Source: Metabacillus mangrovi (GTDB taxonomy: Bacteria; Bacillota; Bacilli; Bacillales; Bacillaceae). From it: DNA of 43,376 nucleotides. Position 1 is the stretch's first letter. Every line of letters begins with the position of its first letter. The notes beneath the pieces are model-generated. The model was not told the origin of the DNA and did not search any database. It saw nothing but the letters and a program-made list of their open reading frames with translations. The translations under genes were made by a program, and so were the position numbers. Positions 1 to 8,687 of this stretch are shown one piece after another. Where the stretch lies: the NCBI RefSeq assembly GCF_009711125.1, contig NZ_WMIB01000029.1, forward strand, positions 1 through 43,376, written 5' to 3'.

Positions 1-207
1 GTCTCCACAGCTCTTATTTTCGGTTTTTCCCCTCCCGGGAGCCCGATTTTGTAAAAATAACGGCTGCTGAGACCGATACTGCTAAAAACCGCCCCTATTC
101 TACAAAATAGCGGCCTCTGAGACCGAACACTGAAATTCCGGTCTCCAGAGACGCTATTTTCTCTATAAACTTTTTCTCCCTTTTCAGTCTCCAGCAACGC
201 TATTACC
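1..207. repeat. Five scattered copies of a ~20-bp motif in both orientations
   Basis: The non-coding first 300 bases carry a degenerate motif close to GTCTCCAGAGACGCTATTTT. Plus-orientation copies lie at 1-20, 141-160 and 187-205, and inverted copies at 53-74 and 104-124. The GTCTC start and the CTATT/TTATT end are best conserved; the middle varies. Copies 104-124 (minus) and 141-160 (plus) face each other and could form a hairpin. No coding potential is visible up to the terminator at 304. The function is unknown; it resembles a small dispersed intergenic repeat family. Confidence 0.6.
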
Positions 208-303
208 TCCTAAAAATCCCCCAGCTTTCCCCCTACCTCCTGCCAGAACTACTCACACCAGCTGCATTCCCGCTCCCCAAATCTGCGATCCCCTTTAAAG
301 AGC

Positions 304-334
304 AAAAAACCGCCCCGGTTTGGATCCGGGGCGG
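304..334 (-). terminator. Intrinsic terminator closing the has operon and YusW-like gene
   Basis: A perfect 9-bp GC-rich stem (CCGCCCCGG at 310-318 against CCGGGGCGG at 326-334, 7-nt loop) is followed on the minus strand by a run of six T. It begins 9 bases past the stop codon of the gene at 343-1149. Confidence 0.9.
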
Positions 335-342
335 CGGAGATT

Positions 343-1149
343 TTAGCGTTTGAAATCAATATTTGCTTTCGTGTTGTTTTCAAACGTAGTTTGCACTTCT
401 ACATCTGTGATGTCGGTTACTTTCATACCAAGTGTTTTGGAAAGCTGGTCGAGGTAGCTGTTCCATGTTGAATTTTTTGCAGGCATGATGCTGTCTTTGA
501 TGCGCAGGGCTTCAAGAAGAGCGTAGAAGCCTTTGTATGTTTTTTTGCCGGCAGCTGTTTTCTTTTCAATGCTTACTTTGATGTTGTCATCGTTTGCAAG
601 GTAGCGTACGTGGTAGTAGTAGCCGTTTTTGTCTTCTACTTTCATGTACAGCTTGCTGATGTTGTATGCACTGACTACCGCTGATTTATCGCCTTTTTTG
701 TAGGAGAAGTCAACTGTCGCCATGTTGTTGAAGCCGATTGCTGCTTTAGCGCGCTGAACATCCGATGGCTTTGCACCAAGAGCTTCAGATAAGCGGCTGA
801 TTACTTGTTCTTTCGTCATGTTCTTGGAAAGATCAAGGTTCTTTACGAATTCGATGACTTTTTTGTTTGCTTCTTCGCCTGTTACTTCAATTGTTTTATT
901 GCCGGTTTCTTTTTGAATGGAAACCTTCACGATGCCTTTTTCATCTGTGTAGCTTACTTTGTACTTTTCGTTCTTAAGCTCCACTGTCCCTTTAAAGGTG
1001 TCCACTGTTTTCCACAAAGAATTGACGTCGATTTTCTTAACCTGCTCCACTGTTCCTTTTGGCACCGTGTACGCGGCTGCTGATGCTGCCGGTACCGCTG
1101 CGCTGACTGCGATGCTTGCGGCCAATACTGCTGTAGCAATTTTCTTCAT
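343..1149 (-). CDS. Secreted protein with two YusW-like domains
   Basis: A 268-residue exported protein. The N-terminus is a classical signal peptide (MKKIATAVLAASIAVSA, probable cleavage after ASA near residue 25). The mature part holds two related segments, each ending in a pattern of the form LG.K..D(V/I), a short spacer, then a strand like FNNMATVDF or FENNTKANIDF. This resembles the YusW-like family of Bacillus secreted proteins, whose function is unknown. The ATG at 1149 is preferred over an in-frame GTG at 1161 because GAGAGG abuts the GTG but sits 12 nt before the ATG. It lies 69 bp downstream of the UDP-glucose dehydrogenase gene on the same strand with no terminator between them, so it probably belongs to the capsule transcript. 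A link to the polymer is inference from position only. Confidence 0.65.
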   Translation of the reverse strand: MKKIATAVLAASIAVSAAVPAASAAAYTVPKGTVEQVKKIDVNSLWKTVDTFKGTVELKNEKYKVSYTDEKGIVKVSIQKETGNKTIEVTGEEANKKVIEFVKNLDLSKNMTKEQVISRLSEALGAKPSDVQRAKAAIGFNNMATVDFSYKKGDKSAVVSAYNISKLYMKVEDKNGYYYHVRYLANDDNIKVSIEKKTAAGKKTYKGFYALLEALRIKDSIMPAKNSTWNSYLDQLSKTLGMKVTDITDVEVQTTFENNTKANIDFKR

Positions 1150-1218
1150 TTTCTTTTGCACCCTCTCAAGTTTTTTAACCTGGATGCCGACCCCTTGATG
1201 TGTTTGCGGATTTATGGA

Positions 1219-2571
1219 TTAAAAGGATACAGCAAGAACGGATTCCTGCTCTTTTTCTCCCGTAGGAACGACGGAGCTGCGGCCGATGGAGATGTATTCA
1301 ACATGCAGCTTTTCCGCTTCTTCTGCTGTGTAGCAGTTGCGTCCGTCAAAAACAATCGGTTCTTCCATGAAGAGTCCGGACATAAGCAGTGCCTTTTCTG
1401 TAATTTCCTTCCAGTCTGTAAGGATGAATACAGCGTCTGCTTCTTTGATGGCATCTTCTATTTGCTCTGCATATTGAACTTCTTCTGGAAGAATCGATTT
1501 CGCATTTTCTGCTGCAATCGGATCATAGCCGACTACATGCGCGCCTTCGTCGATCAGCTGACGGGAAACCGCGATGGATGCCGCTTCACGCATATCATCT
1601 GTCTCAGGCTTGAAGGCAAGACCCAGCAGCGCAATGCGCTTTCCTTCAAGGGAACCAAGTCGTTCTTTTGCCTTTTTAACGAGCATCGTCTTTTGATTTT
1701 CGTTGATGGCAATGACGGATTTAAGAAGGTGAAAATCCATGCCGTGGTCCTGTGAGATTTTCACAAGGGCATGTGTATCCTTAGGGAAGCAAGAGCCACC
1801 GTAACCGATACCTGCATTCAGGAATTTTCCGCCGATCCGCCCATCCATTCCGATTCCCTGTGCCACTTCGCTTACATCAGCCCCAACCTTCTCGGAAAGA
1901 TTGGCAACTTCATTGATGAAAGAGATTTTGGTAGCAAGGAACGCGTTGGCAGCGTACTTAATCATTTCGGCACTGCTAATGCTTGTTTTCAAAATAGGCA
2001 ATCCAAATGGCTTGTTGATTTCTTCGATAATGTTCGCTGCTTCTGCATCATCCGCACCGATCACAATACGGTCTCCATTGAATGAATCGTAAACCGCTGA
2101 TCCTTCGCGCAGGAATTCAGGGTTGGACACGGCTTCCACAAGGTAATTGTCCTGAAGATTAGCCATAACGAGCTCACGTACTTTGTAATTTGTTCCGAGG
2201 GGAACCGTGCTTTTCGTAACAACCGTTACGTCGCGTGTAATATTTTGGCCGATGTCTCTGGCAGCTTTGTAGATATAGGAAAGGTTGGCAGAACCGTCTT
2301 CCGATTGAGGAGTACCGACAGCAATATAGACAACATCCTTGTCTTTTAACCCGATGATGTGGCTGTCCGTAAATTTCAGGCGGCCCGCTTCAATGTTTTT
2401 AAGCATAAGCTCTTCAAGACCTGGTTCATAAATAGGGGAGATGCCTTTTTTCAGCATTTCAACTTTTTCACTGTTAATGTCAAGGCATGTTACATCATGA
2501 CCGATTTCAGAAAGGCAGACCCCAGTAACAAGGCCTACGTATCCAGTACCGATAATCGCGATATTCATCAT
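1219..2571 (-). CDS. ugd: UDP-glucose 6-dehydrogenase (HasB/TuaD type)
   Basis: A 450-residue NAD-dependent enzyme that oxidises UDP-glucose to UDP-glucuronate in the cytoplasm. Visible features are the N-terminal Rossmann motif GTGYVGLV (residues 8-15), STVPLGT (121-127), the substrate segment NPEFLREG (150-157), and the catalytic cysteine 261 in GYGGSCFPKD, followed by the C-terminal UDP-binding domain (LGLAFKPETDDMREA). The length is normal for the family. Two ATG codons lie side by side (2571 and 2568) behind GGAGG; the second has the better spacing. It follows the uridylyltransferase gene after 78 bp that hold a hairpin. Next to a hyaluronan synthase it corresponds to HasB and would supply glucuronate. 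The same enzyme class also serves teichuronic acid synthesis (TuaD) in Bacillus. Confidence 0.95.
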   Translation of the reverse strand: MMNIAIIGTGYVGLVTGVCLSEIGHDVTCLDINSEKVEMLKKGISPIYEPGLEELMLKNIEAGRLKFTDSHIIGLKDKDVVYIAVGTPQSEDGSANLSYIYKAARDIGQNITRDVTVVTKSTVPLGTNYKVRELVMANLQDNYLVEAVSNPEFLREGSAVYDSFNGDRIVIGADDAEAANIIEEINKPFGLPILKTSISSAEMIKYAANAFLATKISFINEVANLSEKVGADVSEVAQGIGMDGRIGGKFLNAGIGYGGSCFPKDTHALVKISQDHGMDFHLLKSVIAINENQKTMLVKKAKERLGSLEGKRIALLGLAFKPETDDMREAASIAVSRQLIDEGAHVVGYDPIAAENAKSILPEEVQYAEQIEDAIKEADAVFILTDWKEITEKALLMSGLFMEEPIVFDGRNCYTAEEAEKLHVEYISIGRSSVVPTGEKEQESVLAVSF

Positions 2572-2605
2572 TATTCCTCCTCTTTTGCTTTACAGAAAGA
2601 CGTGC

Positions 2606-2638
2606 TTGTCCCAGCTGCAAGCGGACAGCTGGGGACAA
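2606..2638 (-). other. Hairpin in the gtaB-ugd intercistronic gap
   Basis: TTGTCCCAGCTG (2606-2617) pairs with CAGCTGGGGACAA (2626-2638), a 12-bp stem with one bulged G and an 8-nt loop. No T-run follows on either strand, so it is unlikely to be a simple terminator. It lies between two genes of the operon and may be an RNA processing or stability element. Confidence 0.55.
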
Positions 2639-2649
2639 AGGACACGTGT

Positions 2650-3543
2650 TTACGATAGGATCATTTCTTTCTCTTTTACAAGGCTGCTTAGGTATTCTTG
2701 AACATCCTTGCCAAGGTCTTCCCTTTCAAGAGCGAAGTCAATGGTTGCTTTGACAAAGCCAAATTTATCACCGACATCATAGCGCTGTCCTGCAAAGTTG
2801 TAGGCAAGGACCGTTTGAGCTTCATTAAGAATCTTGATTGCATCCGTCAGCTGGATTTCATTTCCTGATCCAGGAGGAAGCGTCTCAAGTATGCTGAAGA
2901 TTTCAGGCGTTAGTATGTAGCGGCCCATAATTGCATAATCGGACGGTGCGTCTTCCATAGATGGTTTTTCGACAACTGATGATAACGTAAGAACATTCTC
3001 TTCCAGTGTCTTATTCTCCAGCGGTGCGATGATTCCATATTTGGATACATCTTTGTGGTCCACTTCCTGTACACCAAGGACAGACGCCTCGTGCCGTTCA
3101 TACACATCCATCAGCTGTTTGAGGCATGGAGTTTCAGATTTAACGATATCGTCGCCAAGCAAAACGGCAAAAGGTTCATTTCCGATAAAGCTCTCCGCAC
3201 AATGGATGGCATGGCCAAGGCCGCGCGGCTCCTTTTGGCGCACATAGTGGATGTTCGCCATATTGGAGATGGATTGAATTTCCTCAAGCCTTTCAAACTT
3301 GCCTTTCTTGTAGAGCGTTTCCTCCAGCTCGTAGGATTTATCGAAATGATCCTCTATGGCCCGCTTACCGCGGCCGCTGATCACAAGGATGTCTTCAATT
3401 CCCGATTTAACGGCTTCCTCTACGATGTACTGAATTGTAGGCTTATCTACAATCGGCAGCATTTCTTTCGGCTGCGCCTTCGTTGCAGGAAGAAAACGGG
3501 TGCCTAAACCGGCTGCAGGAATAATCGCTTTACGTACTTTCAT
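2650..3543 (-). CDS. gtaB: UTP-glucose-1-phosphate uridylyltransferase (GtaB/HasC)
   Basis: A 297-residue cytoplasmic enzyme that makes UDP-glucose from glucose-1-phosphate and UTP. The N-terminus carries the nucleotidyltransferase signature [19 protein letters not shown] and the following [19 protein letters not shown] and the Lys in VVEKPS are also family positions. The length fits GtaB. The ATG at 3543 (MKVRKAI) is chosen because GGAGAGG lies just upstream; an extension to 3561 would absorb that ribosome binding site. It begins 45 bp after the stop of the hyaluronan synthase gene and is followed by the dehydrogenase gene. UDP-glucose feeds the dehydrogenase and could also feed the UgtP-like glycosyltransferase at 8837-10003. 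Confidence 0.95.
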   Translation of the reverse strand: MKVRKAIIPAAGLGTRFLPATKAQPKEMLPIVDKPTIQYIVEEAVKSGIEDILVISGRGKRAIEDHFDKSYELEETLYKKGKFERLEEIQSISNMANIHYVRQKEPRGLGHAIHCAESFIGNEPFAVLLGDDIVKSETPCLKQLMDVYERHEASVLGVQEVDHKDVSKYGIIAPLENKTLEENVLTLSSVVEKPSMEDAPSDYAIMGRYILTPEIFSILETLPPGSGNEIQLTDAIKILNEAQTVLAYNFAGQRYDVGDKFGFVKATIDFALEREDLGKDVQEYLSSLVKEKEMILS

Positions 3544-3588
3544 TAAAACCTCTCCATTCACGTAATATTTCTCTCTAAATCCTTCTGA

Positions 3589-4944
3589 TTAGCCGCGAGT
3601 ACCCCAAGCTGTAGAGCGGATTGTCAGAAGCGCCCAGAAGCGAAGCGGGCAAAGAAGGATCAGGAACAGCAAACCGTATAATGGCGCGAGCAAAAAGGTA
3701 AACGGCCTTTTGTAGGCATAAAAAACGTTACGTGCGTATGCCGATATTATTACGTAAGCCAAGTAGTAGATGAGCAAAATCCAGCCCATTGTTGTCGTCG
3801 TAAAGTAGATGGCAAGAATGAGTGAGATACCAAATGCAATCCATAGGAACATTTCAAGCATGACCCAAACGAAGACGTTCGGCTTCGTAAAACCAATTTT
3901 CATCGCAATAAGACTCTCGCGGAAAAATGACTTATTCCAGCGTGATTGCTGCTTTAACAATGTACGCAAAGAGGTTGGAGCATCTGTAATACAGCGTGCA
4001 GTCGATTGATAAAGCGTTTTTCCTTCACGAATCGCATAGTTTGTCAGACAGCGGTCATCTCCAAGCTGCACCTGCTGGCCAAGGAACATTTGGTTTCCAT
4101 AATGATCCAGGTTTTTCATAACCACTTCGCGTCTATACGCACTTAGTGGTCCGCTGCATACCAGCACATTGTTTGTAACAGAGTGAGCAGCACGCTCTAC
4201 ACGGAATGCATTGTCGTAGCGCATATCAATTAGGCGGGTTAAAACGTTATCAGTGCGGTTTCGGATATTTACATGACCGGTAGTAGCAGATACTTCCGGA
4301 TTGTTAAAAGGTTTAAGCAATTCGCGGACTGCATTTGGGAATACAGTGCAGTCTGAATCAACTGTTATAAATACATCTCCAGTTGCTTTTTCGAACGCCC
4401 AGATCTGCGCATGGCGTTTCCCTTTATTTTTAGGAAGGCGATGAACAATCAGATTTGGCATTTTATAGTTGCCTTGAGCGAGCTCAGCGGCTGTTTCACC
4501 AATACCTGACATAAGGTTTTCTTTAAGTTTTAAAGTCGCCTCATAACCAGAAGTATCCTTGCTTCCATCATCAATGAGGAAAATTTCATGAATTGGATAA
4601 TCCTGCTTTAGAATACTTTCGATGGTGCCAAGCACAGATTCTGGTGCTTCATTATAAGAAGGAATAACGACTGAGACCTTTAAATCCGGCGGATCCATCA
4701 TGACTTCCTGATATTTGAAGGAAAGAAGCATTTTCCCTAATAGGTAGGCAATCATAACAGAACCATAAAGACCAATGGTTAAATTTAATTTGTCTGATGC
4801 AGTCCAGTTCACAAAGAAAAGAGCTGCAACGGTGATCACGAATAAAGAAATAACGAAGGTTTTCTCCTTCATTGATAATTTCTTCTGCGTGTTCATTTCC
4901 TGCGATTGTTTAAGCGCAGACAGATCCTGTTCAACTTTAGCCAT
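3589..4944 (-). CDS. hasA: Hyaluronan synthase, class I (HasA)
   Basis: A 451-residue membrane glycosyltransferase (GT2) that joins UDP-glucuronate and UDP-N-acetylglucosamine and extrudes hyaluronan. There are two N-terminal membrane helices (about 28-46 and 55-75). The catalytic core has VVIPSYNEAPES (92-103), IDDGSKD (124-130), the DSD motif (196-198), GDDR (295-298) and QQSRW (332-336), followed by about four C-terminal helices. Segments such as NKGKRHAQ, RYDNAF.VERAA, CSGPLS.YRREV, GDDRCLTNYAI, YQSTARC and WNKSFFRES match streptococcal HasA as I know it, and the C-terminal WGTR is also shared. This is far closer than to cellulose or PNAG synthases. The ATG at 4944 follows GAGGAG. It is first in a same-strand run with gtaB and ugd, so two of the three enzymes for the precursors and polymer sit beside it. 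glmU and pgi are not nearby. Confidence 0.93.
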   Translation of the reverse strand: MAKVEQDLSALKQSQEMNTQKKLSMKEKTFVISLFVITVAALFFVNWTASDKLNLTIGLYGSVMIAYLLGKMLLSFKYQEVMMDPPDLKVSVVIPSYNEAPESVLGTIESILKQDYPIHEIFLIDDGSKDTSGYEATLKLKENLMSGIGETAAELAQGNYKMPNLIVHRLPKNKGKRHAQIWAFEKATGDVFITVDSDCTVFPNAVRELLKPFNNPEVSATTGHVNIRNRTDNVLTRLIDMRYDNAFRVERAAHSVTNNVLVCSGPLSAYRREVVMKNLDHYGNQMFLGQQVQLGDDRCLTNYAIREGKTLYQSTARCITDAPTSLRTLLKQQSRWNKSFFRESLIAMKIGFTKPNVFVWVMLEMFLWIAFGISLILAIYFTTTTMGWILLIYYLAYVIISAYARNVFYAYKRPFTFLLAPLYGLLFLILLCPLRFWALLTIRSTAWGTRG

Positions 4945-5123
4945 ACTCGTTCTCCTCTCAAATTGATTTTGGCTCCTTCCCGTCTGCCTGGCAGCATCCG
5001 CTCCGGAACTTTCATCCTGTTCAGAGTAAGAAATTTTCTGACACCATACAATCTGCCGTTATGCCCGTGACAAAATTCATCCCTATTTGCAAAAAACTGT
5101 GAGAATCCCAATGTCCAAAGGGA

Positions 5124-5137
5124 TGTAAGCGCTACCT
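5124..5137 (-). promoter_or_regulatory. Possible cre (CcpA) site upstream of hasA
   Basis: TGTAAGCGCTACCT fits the catabolite-response consensus TGWAANCGNTNWCA at all but two positions. It lies about 180 bp upstream of the hasA start. The assignment is by motif only. Confidence 0.35.
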
Positions 5138-5161
5138 GTTATTTATTTGCCGCGGCTTCAC

Positions 5162-5282
5162 ATTGTAATATTTTTGTAACAATAAAAACCCCTGGTAACA
5201 GTGGGTTCGTTAAAAGCTGTATTTTACTTGCATGATTAAACATCTATTCGCTAGAAATCTTTGTAATATATTTGTAATAAAA
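5162..5282 (-). promoter_or_regulatory. Two duplicated 11-bp-phased TTACA boxes upstream of hasA (PhoP-box-like)
   Basis: On the minus strand two similar AT-rich segments lie 98 bp apart. The distal one has ATTACA twice (5262-5267 and 5273-5278); the proximal one has GTTACA and ATTACA (5175-5180 and 5164-5169). Each pair has an 11-bp repeat distance. Bacillus PhoP boxes are TTHACA-like hexamers repeated every 11 bp, and the B. subtilis teichuronic acid operon, which also encodes a UDP-glucose dehydrogenase, is PhoP-controlled. The match is imperfect at the first base. The rest of the 4945-5655 gap is AT-rich, shows no convincing gene, and has a Fur-like half-site (TGATAAT) near 5420. Confidence 0.35.
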
Positions 5283-5601
5283 AATCGGTTTAAAATTCAG
5301 CTTTTTTTGATATTTGGCAGCCTTCTCTTAAATCCCGCGAAAATTGGAGAATTGTTAAGAAAAATGAGGAAACAGTTCTAAAAAAATCAATCAATTTCGA
5401 CACAGTTCGACATATATCAACAATGATAATGAGAAGGATTTCATATATCGTATGTCCCTTCCACCTATTAATTCCCAAAAAGTCCGGTTATTCACGCCGG
5501 CTGTCTGTGAAGATATGCGTATACCTGTTCATCGATTCTTTTTATGGGGGTTTGACCGTGTTTGCCAATCTGAGAGGGTCATGATATTTAATGGTATGGA
5601 G

Positions 5602-5624
5602 ACTGTCCGTTTTTAGCGGGCAGT
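5602..5624 (+). other. Stem-loop in the ABC transporter leader
   Basis: ACTGTCCG (5602-5609) pairs with CGGGCAGT (5617-5624), one pair being G-T, around a 7-nt T-rich loop. It lies 31 bp upstream of the ATPase start codon and is not followed by a T-run. It may shape the leader mRNA. Confidence 0.4.
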
Positions 5625-5655
5625 GGGGAATTCTGGCAGTCAGCGAGGTGGATCC

Positions 5656-6357
5656 ATGATCAAAACGGAGAACATCGAGAAGTATTTCACAAATGGGAAT
5701 GAATGGAATCATGTAGTAAAAAATATCAGCCTTGCCATCCCTCTTACCAGCTTTACGGCAATAACAGGTAAATCCGGAAGCGGCAAGTCAACTCTCTTAA
5801 ATTTGCTGTGCGGGATTGATCAGCCTTTCAAGGGAAGGATTCATATAAACGGAAACGACATTACGTCTTTTTCAAAGCGGAAGCTTACAAAGTGGAGAAA
5901 CGCAGAGATTGGCATCGTCTTTCAATCCTTTCATCTGCTCCCGAGTTTGACCCTTATAGAAAACGTCATGCTCCCGATGGAGTTCTCTTCTAATAAGAAG
6001 AACAAAAAAAGCCGAGCAGCCGGACTTCTTCAAAAAGTTGGCCTGGAAAACAAAGCGAATATGTTTCCTGATTATGTTTCCGGCGGGGAAAAGCAGCGGG
6101 CAGCGATTGCACGCGCCCTGGCAAATGACCCGCCTGTCCTTTTCGCAGATGAACCGACCGGAAACTTGGATACAGAAAATGCTGCACATATCATGGAACT
6201 GTTTCTCGCTCTGAAGAATGAAAACAAAACCATTGTAATGGTCACACATGATCTGGAGCTGGCAGGCAAAACAGACAAAATCATACACATGAAAGACGGC
6301 CAGATCATAGAAGGGCCGGCAGCCGCGCCCCGGGCTAGAGGAGCGGGCTTCATATGA
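5656..6357 (+). CDS. ABC transporter ATP-binding protein (MacB/LolD-like)
   Basis: A 233-residue ATPase that would energise the permease encoded directly downstream. It has Walker A GKSGSGKST (residues 38-46), the Q-loop VFQSFHLLPSLT, the signature VSGGEKQRAAIARAL, Walker B with the catalytic Glu in VLFADEPTGNLD, and the switch His in VTHD. The VFQ..HLLPSLT..ENVMLP pattern is typical of MacB/LolD/YknY-type subunits. The ATG at 5656 is preferred over 5623 because GAGGTGG lies 4 nt upstream. The stop overlaps the permease start by 4 nt, implying translational coupling. The substrate is unknown; no accessory protein or two-component system lies next to it. Confidence 0.93.
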   Translation: MIKTENIEKYFTNGNEWNHVVKNISLAIPLTSFTAITGKSGSGKSTLLNLLCGIDQPFKGRIHINGNDITSFSKRKLTKWRNAEIGIVFQSFHLLPSLTLIENVMLPMEFSSNKKNKKSRAAGLLQKVGLENKANMFPDYVSGGEKQRAAIARALANDPPVLFADEPTGNLDTENAAHIMELFLALKNENKTIVMVTHDLELAGKTDKIIHMKDGQIIEGPAAAPRARGAGFI

Positions 6358-8687
6358 TGCCTTTATTCACAGCAAAGCCGATTCGCGATTTAAAGAGGCA
6401 GAAGGCAAAAACGCTATTTATCCTATTATCTATTATTATCAGTCTCTCCATCGCTGGCATTCTATTGCATACAAAGCTGCAATTCGAGGCATCGACTCAA
6501 GCCAGCAAAGAAAAAGCGAACGTTCCCGATGCATCCCTGTATACAAATCCGTTCAAGAAGCTCCCTGAAAAGCTTTCGAAACTGGATGGAATTGAGGAGG
6601 CCGAAGCACGAATTTCATTGCGGGCAAGGGCTGATACAGGAGATGGGTATAAAAACATTGAAATAACCGGCCTTCCTGAGAGGGATAAACGGCAGATCAG
6701 CAAAATCGAACTGAACTCTGCGAAAGCAAATCAGGCTTCCGTCTATGTCGAAGCTTCCACAATGAAACACTTCGGTTGGAAAGCTTTACAGGATGCTGAA
6801 ATTTTGATTCCGGGCAAAGACCCGAAACGGCTGAATCTCACCGGAACAGCCAATGATCCATCAAGAATTCCGGCAGCGTACAGCGGAACCGGATATCTCT
6901 ATATGACACCACCGGCTTTAAAAAAACTTGGCGTGTCCAACTCCTACACCCAGATCCAGCTTGTATTCACCGATGGCATAAGCAGCAAAAAGAGAGAGCA
7001 GATCATTTCTTCTGTCCATAACGTACTGGAAGAAGCCAACATTACTTCCTACCGTACAGAGCTCGCTGAAGAAACCTTCTATATTCGTAATACGCTTGTG
7101 TCCTCTATCTTGACTGTACTGATCTGGTTTGGCCTTTTTTCCATGATTCTCGGATTTGTGCTCATTAGCCATTTATTCGGGCGGATTATAGCAGAGCATG
7201 TTAAAGAACTGGGTATCCAAAGAGTGCTAGGAGCTCCTGTCTCCTTTATATGGAAACAGTATTTCTTTTATCTTAGTCTGATCGGCTTCATTTGTTTTTT
7301 GTGCTCTGCAGCAGCAGCCTATTACGGCAGCCAAGCTGCGGTCAGATACCTGTCTGAAGAATTGAATATCGCATACAGCAGCGAAGTGGATTGGAGAGCC
7401 GCAGTTGTCTTGCTCCTCCTCTCATTTACAATTCCGTATCTCGGAGCTTTTCTGCCAATACGAAGGGTTCTGCGTAAGCCGCTGACCGACTCGCTAAGGA
7501 ACGTTCCCCACTCTTTTCCTTCCAAAAAGATGAGAAGCAGTTCCGGGAACCTCCTTCTTGGCACAGTGTCCAGACGGCATGCTTTTGCAAAAAAAGGACA
7601 AATGCTCTCCAATATTTTAATGCTGTCCTTTGGGGGCGCCATCATCATATCCTGTTTGGGACTGCAGCAAACCTTAACAAACCAGCTGAATGAAATGAAC
7701 AGCTTTTGGAATTACGATCAGGAATGGTCCGTACAGTCAAACCTGAAAAACTCAGAAATGACTGCACTTTTTACAGAAAACAGCGGGGTCCGCGAGGCAG
7801 AGGGATGGACTGTCCGGAACACAGAAATCACTCCATCAGGCGGTTCAAAGCAGAACGCACTTCTTACCTCCCTTCCTGCTGCATCAAATCTGATCAGACC
7901 TGATGTCAAGGAAGGAAACTGGCTGCAGAAAGGGAAGCAGCCCTCCGTTGTGATTAATGAAGACTTGCGGACTCTTCTTCAATCTCCATCCATCGGTGAC
8001 AAGGTTACGCTAAAAATCGGCCGGGAGGAAAAAACGTTTACGATTCAAGGCATCATCGGAAGCCAATTTAAAGGTCCAGGCCTTTATATAACTAAGGAAG
8101 TATATGAATCATGGCTCGAGAATCCCTCCATTAACCGCATGGCTGTTAAACTGAAAGACACTGCGGACGAAAAGGAAACGGCCACTCAGCTTGAAAAGAA
8201 GCTGACTGAAAGAGGAACGGCTGTTGAAGGCTCTGAGACGATCAAGTCTATGCAGGAGCGTCCGAAGCTGATCATCGGACTTATTGTATATTCCATTCTG
8301 GCTGCCGGTGTTCTCTTTACTTTCCTTGGAATCATGAATCTAATGACTGCTTCAAGCATGAACGTATATGAAAGACAAAAAGAAATTGGCATTCTGAGGG
8401 CGATTGGAGGCCGTTCCGGAAAAGTATTCGGGATGTTTGCAGGGGAAAGCCTGATCGCTTCCATAATCAGCTGGGTGCTGGCATCTGCCATTTCGATTCC
8501 ACTGGATACCCTTCTGGCAAAGGAGATTGGAAAATCATTGCTCGGTACCCCTCTTCCATCCGGTTCTTCGCTGGAAAGTATGCTGATGTGGCTTGCGGCT
8601 TCCATCCTTATCGGCCTGCTGTCTTCTGCCTTTCCAGTTTGGAAATCCCTTTCTAAACCGGTGCCTGGACTGCTGGCGGATCAATAG
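6354..8687 (+). CDS. FtsX-family ABC permease, two-module
   Basis: A 777-residue membrane protein. I count eight hydrophobic helices: one near 15-38 before a large extracellular domain; three around 245-370 (FtsX module 1); a fifth near 420 before a second extracellular domain; and three at about 640-770 (module 2). The C-terminal module contains MNVYERQKEIGILRAIG, the coupling motif of MacB/LolC-type proteins. This mechanotransmission architecture usually handles lipoproteins, peptides or cell-envelope stress rather than small solutes. It partners with the ATPase at 5656-6357, whose gene it overlaps. No periplasmic adaptor (YknX/MacA type) is adjacent, so it may work as a two-gene system. 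The substrate cannot be read from the sequence. Confidence 0.9.
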   Translation: MMPLFTAKPIRDLKRQKAKTLFILLSIIISLSIAGILLHTKLQFEASTQASKEKANVPDASLYTNPFKKLPEKLSKLDGIEEAEARISLRARADTGDGYKNIEITGLPERDKRQISKIELNSAKANQASVYVEASTMKHFGWKALQDAEILIPGKDPKRLNLTGTANDPSRIPAAYSGTGYLYMTPPALKKLGVSNSYTQIQLVFTDGISSKKREQIISSVHNVLEEANITSYRTELAEETFYIRNTLVSSILTVLIWFGLFSMILGFVLISHLFGRIIAEHVKELGIQRVLGAPVSFIWKQYFFYLSLIGFICFLCSAAAAYYGSQAAVRYLSEELNIAYSSEVDWRAAVVLLLLSFTIPYLGAFLPIRRVLRKPLTDSLRNVPHSFPSKKMRSSSGNLLLGTVSRRHAFAKKGQMLSNILMLSFGGAIIISCLGLQQTLTNQLNEMNSFWNYDQEWSVQSNLKNSEMTALFTENSGVREAEGWTVRNTEITPSGGSKQNALLTSLPAASNLIRPDVKEGNWLQKGKQPSVVINEDLRTLLQSPSIGDKVTLKIGREEKTFTIQGIIGSQFKGPGLYITKEVYESWLENPSINRMAVKLKDTADEKETATQLEKKLTERGTAVEGSETIKSMQERPKLIIGLIVYSILAAGVLFTFLGIMNLMTASSMNVYERQKEIGILRAIGGRSGKVFGMFAGESLIASIISWVLASAISIPLDTLLAKEIGKSLLGTPLPSGSSLESMLMWLAASILIGLLSSAFPVWKSLSKPVPGLLADQ

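Noticed and set aside
3589-4944. Cellulose or poly-N-acetylglucosamine synthase
   Set aside because: The conserved blocks around GDDRCLTNYAI and QQSRWNKSFFRES and the precursor genes gtaB and ugd fit hyaluronan synthase much better.
5418-5434. Fur box upstream of the ABC exporter
   Set aside because: Only the TGATAAT half matches; the other half-site is poor and nothing links the exporter to iron.
5290-5478. 62-codon minus-strand gene in the hasA/ABC gap
   Set aside because: It starts at a TTG with no ribosome binding site, has biased AT-driven composition and no recognisable features.
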